A stretch of 52,500 nt of DNA from Neocallimastix lanati (nom. inval.) (lineage: Eukaryota > Neocallimastigomycota > Neocallimastigomycetes > Neocallimastigales > Neocallimastigaceae): contig JACVTC010000116.1 in assembly GCA_016946835.1 (NCBI GenBank), positions 395,001-447,500 on the forward strand, written 5' to 3'. Below the pieces are notes generated by a model. The model did no database searches and was not told where the DNA came from. It saw nothing but the letters and a program-made list of their open reading frames with translations. The first letter of the stretch is position 1, and each line of letters opens with the position of its first letter. Of the stretch, positions 11,901 through 20,577 are shown piece after piece. The translations under genes and the position numbers were made by a program.

Positions 11901-12510
11901 TAGGGACTTTTTTATTTATTCTTCTCGTAGGTTTAATAATTCGTTTGTTATTTATAATATTATCAGTGGAATTATTATTTTGGATAGGATTACTAATATT
12001 ATTTATATTATCAAATATTTTATTTTGAGGAATAGTTTGTGAATTATTAATGGAAGTTTTGTCATAATTATTCGTTATATTGCGTAACTTCTTATTAGCG
12101 TTTGTTAATATATTATTATATTTTTCATCTCTTTCTCTTTTTGCAGCAGCTATAATTTCTTCCAAATTGTTATGATTGTCGTAAGAAGATACTACAACAT
12201 TGTCGCCATTATAATCATTAATTTTATCATTTTCAAAATAGAATTGTTCATTATTATTTATATTATCATAATCATTATTATAATCATTATTATAATCATT
12301 ATTATAATCATTATTATCATAATGGTTAAAATTATCATTATCATAATCTTCATTATAATTATTATCATAAATATTATTGTAGTTATTATTATAATTGTTA
12401 TGGTTATTACTATAATCATTATTGAGACAAACAGTAGCAATATTGTTTTCACCATAATCATTATTGTTGGCATTTTGATTATTGGAAGTTAGCCTTCTTC
12501 CGTAATCTAG
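8872..12510 (-). CDS. element B pol: protease, RT, RNase H, integrase zinc domain
   Basis: This frame has no ATG of its own near its start. It is open from codon CTA at 12510, directly overlapping the gag stop, and is entered by -1 frameshift. About 115 codons of Asn/Asp/Tyr-rich linker precede LEEIIAAAKRERDEKYN. The protease region is ASIFIDACSNANLISRKF, where Asp-Ala-Cys stands in place of Asp-Ser/Thr-Gly. RT shows VVLVLKKNGKWRLCVDFRKL, FSSIDLFSGYHQIPM, MPFGLTNAPATFQ and YLDDIIIYS. RNase H has FIIRSDACGYGIGGVL and LYTDHKPLVSII. The integrase HHCC domain is HRVGHEGIQKTYERI … LCKICQLNRS. The frame is lost after VGLDIIGPQ, where the integrase core continues in the frame ending at 8114. Confidence 0.93.
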   Translation of the reverse strand, partial: LDYGRRLTSNNQNANNNDYGENNIATVCLNNDYSNNHNNYNNNYNNIYDNNYNEDYDNDNFNHYDNNDYNNDYNNDYNNDYDNINNNEQFYFENDKINDYNGDNVVVSSYDNHNNLEEIIAAAKRERDEKYNNILTNANKKLRNITNNYDKTSINNSQTIPQNKIFDNINNISNPIQNNNSTDNIINNKRIIKPTRRINKKVPNNNIKIDNNNENKDKKNEVHNNAQQRERIKNKINDNDSSKKINNMNTVNNVNNMDKMKNKNLTEKEKKQKPTIQMMRNREQYNIWEDLLNIPANITIGQLLNISKISKDELIKGIKNSKQNNENIINATNSNIDNNYNNNDNNSTNSSNNENYSDINYNSKIANNLNNNNNIVHEHDVAVVRGYINGYPASIFIDACSNANLISRKFLNKFVKNYKIIGHDKSTIRQAMVDDISRVYDIVRLAVKLGSVEFITDFKISDKDNPFYDAIISLKTQSDNRILIDTIHKVLAYMNMDDKLVPISNIEDINTFRSQSLLCVSPEPKIDIVEATLFVDANEPNSNISAKEKDDVINSIINQLKFKNKKDYKKFCRLLKKFDDIIAISSDDLEPSKLFPHHIILEENSMPIKQKAYKISQVQSNALKEELHKLLEKKLIEPSHSPWASPVVLVLKKNGKWRLCVDFRKLNDITIKDAYALPKIREIFDALKDAKIFSSIDLFSGYHQIPMWAEDMEKTSFTTKFGNYYFKVMPFGLTNAPATFQREMNRIFFDLINDCVQIYLDDIIIYSDSFENHLIHLSKVFNILRKYNLKLNIEKCHFCQTEIEALGHKVTTDGLLPLDKKTLSIMNMTPPTNVSELRSFLGMTGYYRNFIDNYSAKSAPLCSLLRKNTPFVWTDSQNNSFQLLKNCLISAPILCYPKFDIPFIIRSDACGYGIGGVLLQLYDDNIEHPIYFVSRSLKKSEKNYTTTELEGTAAYYCLVQFEHYILGNPFKTILYTDHKPLVSIIKSCEPNTLKHQRWCDKFSKLQVDIVYHPGKANLIADALSRVVRKDFSVTNVCISSNSLLNSDILFTSVNNSNSSIDSSIVNNSPIDSSILTQEENEKFISEFMYKFLTEKIVKIDNKLYFRDDNKLRKIIDDPYEKIKIITKEHRVGHEGIQKTYERIKEKYYWKNLIIDVKKYISLCKICQLNRSEPLPKPTEKYGTPVEAPFVRVGLDIIGPQKHNKVINILLFA

Positions 12511-12516
12511 TTTTTT
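12484..12516 (-). promoter_or_regulatory. -1 ribosomal frameshift signal at the gag/pol junction of element B
   Basis: On the minus strand gag ends ACA AAA AAC TAG. The heptamer A AAA AAC (12516-12510) fits the canonical X XXY YYZ slippery pattern in the gag frame and is followed at once by the gag stop. After a spacer of 8 bases (TAGATTAC) comes GGAAG (12501-12497), an 8-base loop, and CTTCC (12488-12484), a short 5-bp stem. Sliding back one base gives CTA GAT TAC, and that frame stays open through the whole of pol. Confidence 0.75.
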
Positions 12517-13466
12517 GTATTTTGATTATTGTTTTGTTGGTATCTAAGTTGTGGGCAATACCTAATAATATGGCCAGGCTCATGGCACCAATAACATACT
12601 TTTATATGTAGGTTCTCTAAACCCCTAGTAATATCATCAACACTATTTAAACCATTATTATTGTTAGGAGTATTATTAATATTTCTTGGAACCTTTGTAT
12701 TATTCATTCTATTTAATGTATTATTATTAATATTATTATAGTTGTTATAATTATTGTTAAAATTATTACTCCTCTGTAATTCATTATTTAAATTCCTATT
12801 TTTATTTTGTAAATTGGTATTTAAGAATGAGTTATAATTATTATTTAATTGATTAAAGTTTTGGTTGGAACTATATCTACTAATAAAAGGATAATTATTT
12901 TGGATATTATTATTGTTAAATTTTCTACCCTTTTGTACTGAACGACTTCCAAGTTTTATTCTTTCTACTTTTTCTGCAATTTTACAAGCAGCCTCAATAG
13001 TCTTGGCTTCTTCATAGGCTACCTTTTCATAAATATCAGTTCGACTACGTATAGAATTCTCGTAATCGTAGACTGATAATTTTGCTTTATTATCTGTAGA
13101 GAGCTGGCAGTAGTAATCCAAGTACCTATCGTTAAATTCCCTGACACTTTCATTTGGCATAATTAGTAAAGTTTTTAATTCCCTAAATCTTTCATCTTCG
13201 TTTAGATGATACCTTTCCAGGAGGATATCTCTACACTCTTCTAAATTTAAAATTCTGTTTGCTTCTACGAATTTATCGCTCACAATTTGGGTGGCTTCTT
13301 CTACAGTTCCTGCCAAAATGAACTGAAATTTTTCTTCGTCATCAGTAACCTTTTCCATCTTTAACCAATTTTTCATAAGAATGTACCAAGCTTTTACATT
13401 CTTATTATTTCCACCTATAATTGGGAGTGGAATTTTTCTTCCTTCACGGTTGGAGCTCATCTTCAT
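12507..13466 (-). CDS. element B Gag
   Basis: 319 codons from an ATG at 13466. The N-terminal half has a retroelement capsid pattern (AWYILMKNWLKMEK, FQFILAGTVEEATQI, LLERYHLNEDERFRELKTL, SVREFNDRYLDYYCQL). The middle is Asn-rich and low complexity. One zinc knuckle lies near the C-terminus, C-YW-C-HEPG-H-IIRY-C. The protein forms the particle and binds element RNA. It ends at TAG beside the slippery heptamer described separately, so Gag is the main product and Gag-Pol the shifted minority product in the usual model. Confidence 0.92.
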   Translation of the reverse strand: MKMSSNREGRKIPLPIIGGNNKNVKAWYILMKNWLKMEKVTDDEEKFQFILAGTVEEATQIVSDKFVEANRILNLEECRDILLERYHLNEDERFRELKTLLIMPNESVREFNDRYLDYYCQLSTDNKAKLSVYDYENSIRSRTDIYEKVAYEEAKTIEAACKIAEKVERIKLGSRSVQKGRKFNNNNIQNNYPFISRYSSNQNFNQLNNNYNSFLNTNLQNKNRNLNNELQRSNNFNNNYNNYNNINNNTLNRMNNTKVPRNINNTPNNNNGLNSVDDITRGLENLHIKVCYWCHEPGHIIRYCPQLRYQQNNNQNTKN

Positions 13467-13513
13467 ATTTTATTAAATGAATATATTGTATGTGTATATG
13501 TATTTTTTTTTTA

Positions 13514-13553
<40 letters not shown>

Positions 13554-14005
13554 ATTATTATTATTATTATTATTATTCAATTTTAAAGTTAATGATTAAC
13601 AACTATCTACTAAGATATACTAAGATAAATTATTTCCTAACCCTAAAGTTATATTATTATTAATTAATAATTATTTCCTAATTAGTAAAAATTTTATTTA
13701 CACTAAATTTTGCATTAAACAAAAATTAATTATTAAATTCTAAATATGAAATTTATTGATAATATTGTAGTATATGAATATAGGTTAATCGTTTTTATTC
13801 TGGTTCGATTTCCCGGTCTCCTACTTCATATTTTACTACAATAACTCTAACACTAAATTTAATTAAAATGTTGAGAAACGACGTCTTTAACCTCTAAACG
13901 CAATTTCTCCGAAATCTAACTAAATAATAAATATTAATTACAATTAATAACTATACACTAATAAGCCTATTTTTAACTACAACCTCACACTTCGCACCAA
14001 TTTTT
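13467..14005 (-). other. element B 5' leader with primer binding site
   Basis: Non-coding leader of gag. It holds a (TTA)n run at about 13513-13577 and a motif TCGTTTTTATTCTGGTTCGA near 13788 that recurs in similar form near 34012 and 34100. The primer binding site reads TTGGTGCGAAGTGTGAGG on the minus strand (13983-14000), five T-residues from the LTR. TGG pairs with the CCA end of a tRNA whose 3' end would be …ACTTCGCACCA. The tRNA species is not identified. Confidence 0.7.
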
Positions 14006-14514
14006 AATGTGATATTCTTTATGTTGTAGCTGGTTTAATAAGTGTATTTGAGTTATTAATAATTTTTATTAATATTTATTTTATAATTACAATATTATTT
14101 CTACTAAAGAAAAACAAAAACAAGAATAAGAGTTAATATTAATTATACTGTAAAGTATTAATAATATATAATTATTATAAATAAATATATATATATAAAT
14201 ATAATATATATATAAATAAATAATAATATTTTAATATGAATAATATATAAATAATATAAACTATTATATTAATTATATATACTTTAATAATTATAAACTT
14301 TAATAATTTAAAATAAGAAGTATAATTTAATATTTAAGAAATATATATAAGGAATATAAATAATATATACAAAATATAAATAATATAATATAAATAATAA
14401 TATAAAATATATAATAATATAAATTATTATAAATAATAAGATATAAATTTAATATCTGAATATACAAATATTCAAATATACAAATATGTTGCTACACATA
14501 TTTGTTTTATATCA
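14006..14514 (-). repeat. 5' LTR of element B
   Basis: 509 bp, matching 7390-7898 except for one base that I can see. It lies upstream of gag on the coding strand and is followed there by the primer binding site. Confidence 0.93.
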
Positions 14515-14519
14515 TTACT
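14515..14519. repeat. 5-bp target site duplication of element B (right copy)
   Basis: ttact follows the end of element B (ATATCA) and matches 7385-7389. Confidence 0.93.
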
Positions 14520-14618
14520 TTGTTTATTATTTTATAAATCAAAGAATAATTTACATTTTTGAATTACACAAGAAAAATTTTTAATTTAAAATGTGATTGG
14601 GATAATCACATCTTTACA
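14520..14618 (-). repeat. 5' LTR of element A, distal part
   Basis: 99 bp from TTGTTTATTATTTTATAAAT to ATCTTTACA, matching 1583-1681. It completes the LTR cut by element B. The element A target duplication cacat follows at 14619-14623. Confidence 0.93.
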
Positions 14619-14623
14619 CACAT

Positions 14624-16374
14624 ACACTTATAAATTCAAAGCATTCACGGATATTGATTATTGATCAAACAAAAAGCATATATTTGAAGTATACAAATTT
14701 AAACGCTTATTTTAAATACTTAATCTAATATAATTTAATTATGGTTACTGCTCCACTCCAAAGCTGATATTCGAAAAGTGGATGTCATATTTATGACAAA
14801 AATGCTTAGCGTGAAATGAGCATATTCTACAATTTTATTTACTAATTGAATACCTAGCGTGAAATGGGCATATTCAATTATATTTTATAATATGGTATAA
14901 CTTAGCGTGAAATGAGTTTTTACCATAGATACTACTAATTTTAAGGGATAATGTAATACCTTCATATATTTATCTATCCACAATGGTATAACACTTTTTT
15001 TGAAAAGGCTCCATTGTTATAATGATGACCTTGATTCATCATATATATACTTTTATTTTATTCATACATTTTACTTCCAAATATTATGACTCCGACTTAC
15101 ATTACAAGTGGTGATAGACTCCTCATTTTAACACTTATTTAATAATGTATGATATCCGACCTATTGATAAGAATTTTAATTAACTGAGCTTTAAGTTTAT
15201 GATAAATTTTAATCATAGATGATATAATACTTCAATTTAATTCTCCAAGTTTATGAATTACATTTATTACATTTATTACATTTAGTTTTATCTTCATTTT
15301 CAACTATAAACATTTATTTTTAAACATTTAGATTTGAGGGGGGAACTGGATAAACTGGATAATAATAGAATATGAAATTTAAACATTTATAGATACTTAT
15401 TGGAATGAAAATCAAAATATATAAATACATTATAACATTTGGATTTTAGGGGGGAATATAGTATAATGATAGGAAATAGATATGAAAATATAAAAATCAA
15501 TGTAAATTTAAAACGAAATCCAACTAAATTAATTATTTTGGAAAATTAATTACTAGAAATGAAAGAAAATTAGTATAGAGAGAAATATAAATATGAAAAT
15601 CAGAAAAATTCTTAATGAAATATAAAATAATTTAATAGTTCAATATTATGATTTTAAATGTAAAATAACATAATTACTTCAATCTTAACATCCCAAACAA
15701 AAATTTACTTAAAACACCTAATTTACATAATAGTTAACGTTTATCTACAAAACGATATTTAATAGTTAATGCTAATCTATAAAGCAATATTTAATAGTTA
15801 TCACTAAAACTACAACGTGAAAAATATATAAAAGTTAGCGCTAACCTATAAAGCGGATAATAATTAAAAGTGATGTAAACTCCAATATATAAGAGATATT
15901 CGGTATTCACATATTTTAGATGTTATAATACCTCCCTTCATGAGAATGGTTTCCATCATATGTAAATGGTATATTTAAACTATATAATTATTTTATATTA
16001 TAGATGACATTGATTCATCTAATACTTATAAAAGGTGTAATAATATTAAATATTTAGTTTAGCTACTAAATAATTAATATTATATAAGAAAATTATTTTA
16101 TTTATGTAAAATTGTAAAATTATTATATTTCATTTAAAATCGAAAAAATAATTTTGTTTCATGTATATTAAAGTGACTTCATTTCATGTAAAAATTAAGA
16201 ATATATTTTAAATTCATGTAAAATTAAAAATTAATTTAGAATAGCAAAAATTTATATTTTACAGATATTAGGAAAATATTAGGAAACATTTAATATTAAA
16301 AAAAAAATTACATAATTCACAAGTACTAATGCAAACCAAATTATATCCTTTGAAATAATTTGGTTTGAGGGGGA
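14624..16374 (+). mobile_element. debris of an LTR retrotransposon 3' region
   Basis: No reading frame survives. Blocks at 14985-15050 and 15925-15990 (GGTATAACACTTTTTTTGAA / GTTATAATACCTCCCTTCAT, each followed by a TCCAT… and …ATTGATTCATC stretch) resemble each other, and a third copy occurs inverted at 51760-51840. Purine runs of 5-6 G occur at 15335 (TTTGAGGGGGGAAC), 15434 (TTTTAGGGGGGAAT) and 16366 (TTTGAGGGGGAA). The last is followed by TGATAAC, as at a polypurine tract/LTR junction. CTTAGCGTGAAATGAGCAT-like motifs stand at 14807, 14853 and 14890. I interpret this as tandem, decayed 3' parts of one element family, copia type or unknown. Confidence 0.5.
15732..15862 (+). repeat. four degenerate 31-37 bp repeats (AGTTA…AAAGC)
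   Basis: Starts at 15732, 15763, 15796 and 15833, reading AGTTAACGTTTATCTACAAA, AGTTAATGCTAATCTATAAA, AGTTATCACTAAAACTACAA and AGTTAGCGCTAACCTATAAA. Related copies lie inverted at 51890-51965 inside the homologous right-edge element. Confidence 0.6.
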
Positions 16375-16510
16375 ATGATAACTTAATAGAATTATAAGTA
16401 TATATATTTATATATTACATTTCATGTTACACTATGATATAAAACAAATATGTGTAGTAACATATTTGTATATTTAATAATAATTATTAAATATTAAATT
16501 TATATCTTTT
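16375..16510 (+). mobile_element. LTR start after polypurine tract, containing an inverted element-B-family LTR piece
   Basis: After TTTGAGGGGGAA the sequence TGATAACTTAATAG is a plausible LTR start. From 16435, TGATATAAAACAAATATGTG opens a copy of the truncated LTR seen on the other strand at 118-190, matching for about 75 bp with few changes. The right limits of both are unclear. Confidence 0.45.
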
Positions 16511-16931
16511 TGATAATAATAATTTTATTTTATTTCAATATGTATTATTATAATTATAATAATTATAATACTTTAATTAATATAAAATTTATATAGTTCT
16601 ATATATTAGAATATATAATTAATATATTACCTATTTCTTATAAATATATTAAATTATTTATATTAAAAATAGAGGACTCTCTTGTAAAATTTTAGGAATT
16701 AGAATTGTACGAATATTATAATTTTATTAATAAATTTTACTAAACAACCATTATTTTAAAAACCCACTGCTTAAAATTATTGCACATAAAAGTATATCAA
16801 CTAATATGTCATGTGATCTAAGCCACATTTAAATGTCTTATAATTATAATGTTAAGTAAATACTATTGTAGCACCTATCTTATTAATAAATAAAGTTGAT
16901 ATAAACCACATAACCAAAAACTCAAGACACC
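16511..16931. other. AT-rich stretch without recognised gene
   Basis: No frame or motif was recognised. It probably includes the rest of a decayed LTR. Confidence 0.4.
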
Positions 16932-17107
<176 letters not shown>

Positions 17108-17423
17108 AAATTAATGATAAAATAATGTAGAAAATATTAAAGTATATTGTTAAAATATTGTACATTATGATCTAAATAATAATTTTATGTATTAATAATG
17201 TAAATAATTTTTATAAATAATTAATATAGTCAATTGTTCTACCACTGATATTAGGTAAACATATTAAAATTAAAAAACTCTGAGTTGAAAAATAAAAAAT
17301 AATTATTAAATTTATTATAAAATATTACTTAGTAGTTGAGTATGCTGGATTATTTAACAAATAAAAAAATTCTTAGTAATCTTTAAACATTAAATATTTT
17401 TAATTTTTTAAAATTTAATAAAT

Positions 17424-17768
17424 ACTAATAATAAAATGTTATTAATTTATTAGCACTATTAATATTTTTATATCTAATAATAAAATGTTATTAATTTATT
17501 AGCACTATTAATATTTTTATATCTAATAATAAAATGTTATTAATTTATTAGCACTATTAATATTTTTATATCTAATAATAAAATGTTATTAATTTATTAG
17601 CACTATTAATATTTTTATATCTAATAATAAAATGTTATTAATTTATTAGCACTATTAATATTTTTATATCTAATAATAAAATGTTATTAATTTATTAGCA
17701 CTATTAATATTTTTATATCTAATAATAAAATGTTATTAATTTATTAGCACTATTAATATTTTTATATT
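17424..17768. repeat. 49-bp tandem repeat, seven copies
   Basis: The unit starts TCTAATAATAAAATGTTATT and contains TTATTAGCACTATTAATATT. Copies begin at 17424 (variant), 17473, 17522, 17571, 17620, 17669 and 17718, almost without differences. Repeat homogeneity suggests recent expansion. Confidence 0.92.
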
Positions 17769-18760
17769 TTTTTATTATATATATTTTTTAATATTTTTTA
17801 TTATTAAAAAATTATATTTAATTACAATTAATTTATATTCAATTTTAGAAAGAATTTATATATGACTAAGGATAAAATATTAATTTTAACATTTTTTTTT
17901 TTTTAAAAAAAAAAAGATTAATATAATTTAGTTATAATTAAATAAAACATCATGATCTTTTTGATATTTTTATAATATTTATAATTTATCAACAATTTGT
18001 TGTAATTTATATATAAATAGAATTGAAGTTTTATTATTAACATGATTTATGTTATTTTATTTCAGTTTTTTAAACGAAATAGTTTATAATTGTAAACATT
18101 TATTTCTTTTGTTTTCTTTTTTTCTTCTAAAAATAGCATAAATAGATTTAAAAAATAAAATATATATATATATATATATGAAAAAGATAACTCCGATAAT
18201 TAATTAAACTAATAATATTTTCTTAACTGTTATTTATATTATTAAAATTTTATATCAAATTTTAAAGATTCTAAAAATTTTTATAGGCTTTTTTAAATAT
18301 CATTTGTTTTAAATTAATTTTATTTTTATGATATTGTTTTTATATAATTCAATTTAATATTTTTTATTTTTTATTTTTTATTATTAAAGTTTAATAAATT
18401 TTTTTTAATATTAATTAGTATATTTAAATTTTATTTAATTATACTTTTAATTTTAAATATCTTATTAAAAAAATTATACTTTGAAAATTTTTTTTTATTA
18501 TTTTTAAAATGCTAATTTTTTTTTTAAAAAAAAGGTTTTGAATTTTATAATATATAAAGTTTATAATATAGTTATATATTATAGAATATAGTGTTTTAAT
18601 TGTTATTTAATAACATTTCGAAACTTTAATTTTTTTTTTAATTTATTTTAAGAAAAAAGTATTTATACAACATAATTTCTTCCAAAATTCACTAAAATCA
18701 ATTAATTTTTTTAAATTGTATATTTAATTATTAATTTATAACAAAAATCGATTAATAAAA
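17769..18760. other. AT-rich intergenic region upstream of beta-thymosin
   Basis: Homopolymer T/A runs, including T13A11 at about 17891, and a TA microsatellite near 18160. No gene seen. The last ~150 bases should hold the promoter and 5' UTR of the thymosin gene, but no element is distinct. Confidence 0.5.
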
Positions 18761-19081
18761 ATGTCTGGAACTCAAACTGAGTAAGTAAAAGTAATAAAAA
18801 ATTGAATGTGATATGAATTAATGAAAAATTAATAATTTTTCATTAAAAATAATGAAATATCAATATTATGTAGTTTCATTAACGAGCTTAACAAGGACCA
18901 AAAGTCTCGTCTTAAGAAGACAGAAACTAAGGAAAAGAATTATGTTCCAACAAAGGAAGGTATGTATTCATATTATTCGTATATTAAAAAATATATTATT
19001 TGTAATAAAAATAATATAATTAATAAAATTATTTAAAAATTATTAATAGAAATTGAAGCTGAAAAGAAGGCTGGAAACTAG
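18761..19081 (+). CDS. beta-thymosin (G-actin sequestering peptide), three exons
   Basis: Exons 18761-18780, 18874-18959 and 19050-19081 join to 45 codons plus TAG. Donors are GTAAGT and GTATGT, acceptors TAG and TAG; the introns are 93 and 90 nt and split codons 7 and 36. The product starts MSGTQTDFINELNKDQ, carries the actin-binding motif LKKTET at residues 20-25 followed by KEKNYVPTKEEIEAE and ends KKAGN. Length, motif position and the C-terminal helix (EEIEAEKKAG) all match animal beta-thymosins of 43-45 residues, which bind monomeric actin 1:1 in the cytosol. Reading without splicing hits a stop at the first intron (GAG TAA), so the gene is invisible as a long ORF. There is no second WH2/thymosin repeat. 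It is flanked by AT-rich DNA and is unrelated to its neighbours. Confidence 0.92.
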
Positions 19082-20214
19082 AAAAATGACAAAATGTTAA
19101 AAACAATAATAAATTAAAAATATAAATCAAAAAATAATCAAGTAGTTCCTATTTAAAAAAAAATGCAAAAAAAAAAAAAAAAAAAAAGTATATATATTTT
19201 TGGGTTGCTCTTAAAAATTAAGAATTCTTACTTATTTTTGGAAAGAATGAAAGATTAAATAATGTTTTAAATTATTAGAAAAATTTCTATTAATAAAAGG
19301 AATTTATATTATTATATATGTAATATAAATATTTAAAAAAAAAATAAATGAAAATATAAATTAAAAAAAAAAAAAAATATTTATTTAAAATCTAATGAAT
19401 TGAAGGTGTATTTTATAAATGAAGTAATGATAGAATTGAATAAGGAAATGATAAAATATAATATTGAAAGTTAAAACGGGAAGATAGAATTGAGATAAAA
19501 AAATGTTTAAAAAGAATAATTTTATAGATTTTATTTTGATAATAGAAGTAAATTTATAGAAGTTTTTTTTAAATTTAATGCATGCATATATATTTAATTT
19601 TAGTAATTATAAAATATGATACTAAAAAAATATAAAAAATTTATAAATATATTTTTATATTGAAAATAATTATTTTAATTATATAAAATAATGAAATAAT
19701 AATATATAAATAATTAAATTATTATGGAATTGTTTTTAGTATTGAATAAAATAAAAATAGTGATGTATTGATAGAATAATTAGAACTTCTGCAATATACA
19801 CAGATAATTGTTATTATTTGGGATATGTTAATTAGTTGTATATTGTATTTTAAGTACCTAATTATGTTTTCATTAATAGTAACATAAGATATTTTTTTGT
19901 TTTTATAATTAAAAAAAAATGCATAAATTAATTATGGACGGGGTGTTATCATCGATGAATGGGAAAAGTAATAGTTTCTAACTATTGCTTCTAACGCACT
20001 TTTATAATTATATAATATATAATATTTTATTTCATGTTTTTTATTTGTAATTTTTTATTTAAATCATGTAATTTTATTATTATTATTATTACTAAATAAA
20101 TTTTTCTCTAAATCTAAAAAAAAAAAAAAAAAAATGTATTTAATATAAATTAAATATATATAAATTATGAAATGTAAACACTGTAGTCACATATATTAAT
20201 AATGTAGTAACGAA
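19082..20214. other. AT-rich stretch, 3' flank of beta-thymosin
   Basis: Contains A-runs after the stop codon. A slightly more complex island at 19930-20000 includes ATGGACGGGGTGTTATCATC and a small palindrome AGTAATAGTTTCTAACTATT; it was not recognised as a known RNA. Otherwise nothing was seen. Confidence 0.4.
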
Positions 20215-20577
20215 GTGTATAATATTAATTTTAATAACAATAATGTTTTTAATAATAGTAATAATATTGAAAATAGGAATATTAATATTAGTGATAGTGA
20301 AAATAGTAGTATCGTTACTAATAATGTCGTGAATAGATCAAATGACTATAATCGTGTTGATATTCGTAATTTTCTGAATGATGGAAATATAGATAACGTG
20401 GTTCTTCTTGGTGGAAGAGATGATTATTGATTTAGATTATAAAAAATGATGGGATGTTTTGTTTAATAACCAAATCATTTCTAGTGGTTATACAGGACCA
20501 ATGCCTCTTAAGGAGAAGACCATAATTTCTTTCTTTCAGATTGTCAATTCAAACCCTAATCAAGGATAAGAATTTTC
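20215..20577 (+). pseudogene. Asn-rich gene fragment of unknown family
   Basis: 20215-20430 is open without an ATG at its start (GTG; YNINFNNNNVFNNSNN … DNVVLLGGRDDY) and ends in TGA. A second coherent stretch begins after a stop at about 20450 (WDVLFNNQIISSGYTGPMPL, then KEKTIISFFQIVNSN) and ends at TAA near 20568. The two parts look like pieces of one former protein separated by a stop and frame change. No family was recognised. An intron joining them is conceivable, but no good splice pair is visible. Confidence 0.3.

Larger units (their letters stand above)
7390..14514 (-). mobile_element. element B: Ty3/gypsy retrotransposon nested in the LTR of element A
   Basis: Flanked by 509-bp LTRs (7390-7898 and 14006-14514) that I can distinguish by only one base (near 7759 versus 14375), and by ttact duplications. 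Total length 7125 bp. The minus strand carries gag, a -1-shifted pol and integrase, without a chromodomain. Read in coding direction the LTR starts TGATATAAAAC and ends GAATATCACATT; the last two bases lie outside the usual TG…CA. B is younger than A, since it interrupts it. Confidence 0.95.
1026..14618 (-). mobile_element. element A: Ty3/gypsy chromovirus-type retrotransposon, interrupted by element B
   Basis: LTRs begin TGTAAAAG and end TTTACA. The left copy is 1026-1681 (656 bp). The right copy is 6837-7389 continued at 14520-14618 (652 bp), because element B is inserted in it. The LTR copies differ by a 4-bp indel (ATTT near 1351) and one substitution (near 1150) as far as I can see by eye, so the insertion is young. 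Without element B and its duplicated target the element is about 6.46 kb. It encodes Gag, protease, RT, RNase H and integrase with a C-terminal chromodomain, all on the minus strand, with one frameshift in RNase H. Confidence 0.95.

Noticed and set aside
12172-12492. Poly-Ile frame on the plus strand
   Set aside because: Antisense shadow of the Asn/Asp/Tyr-rich linker that belongs to element B pol after the -1 shift.
13790-13830. tRNA gene (GGTTCGATTTCCCGG resembles a T-arm)
   Set aside because: No matching acceptor, D-arm or anticodon arm around it; it lies in the leader of element B.
18761-18787. Reading the thymosin ATG as a 7-codon peptide
   Set aside because: The apparent stop (TAA in GAGTAAGTA) is part of a GTAAGTA donor; splicing gives a complete family member.
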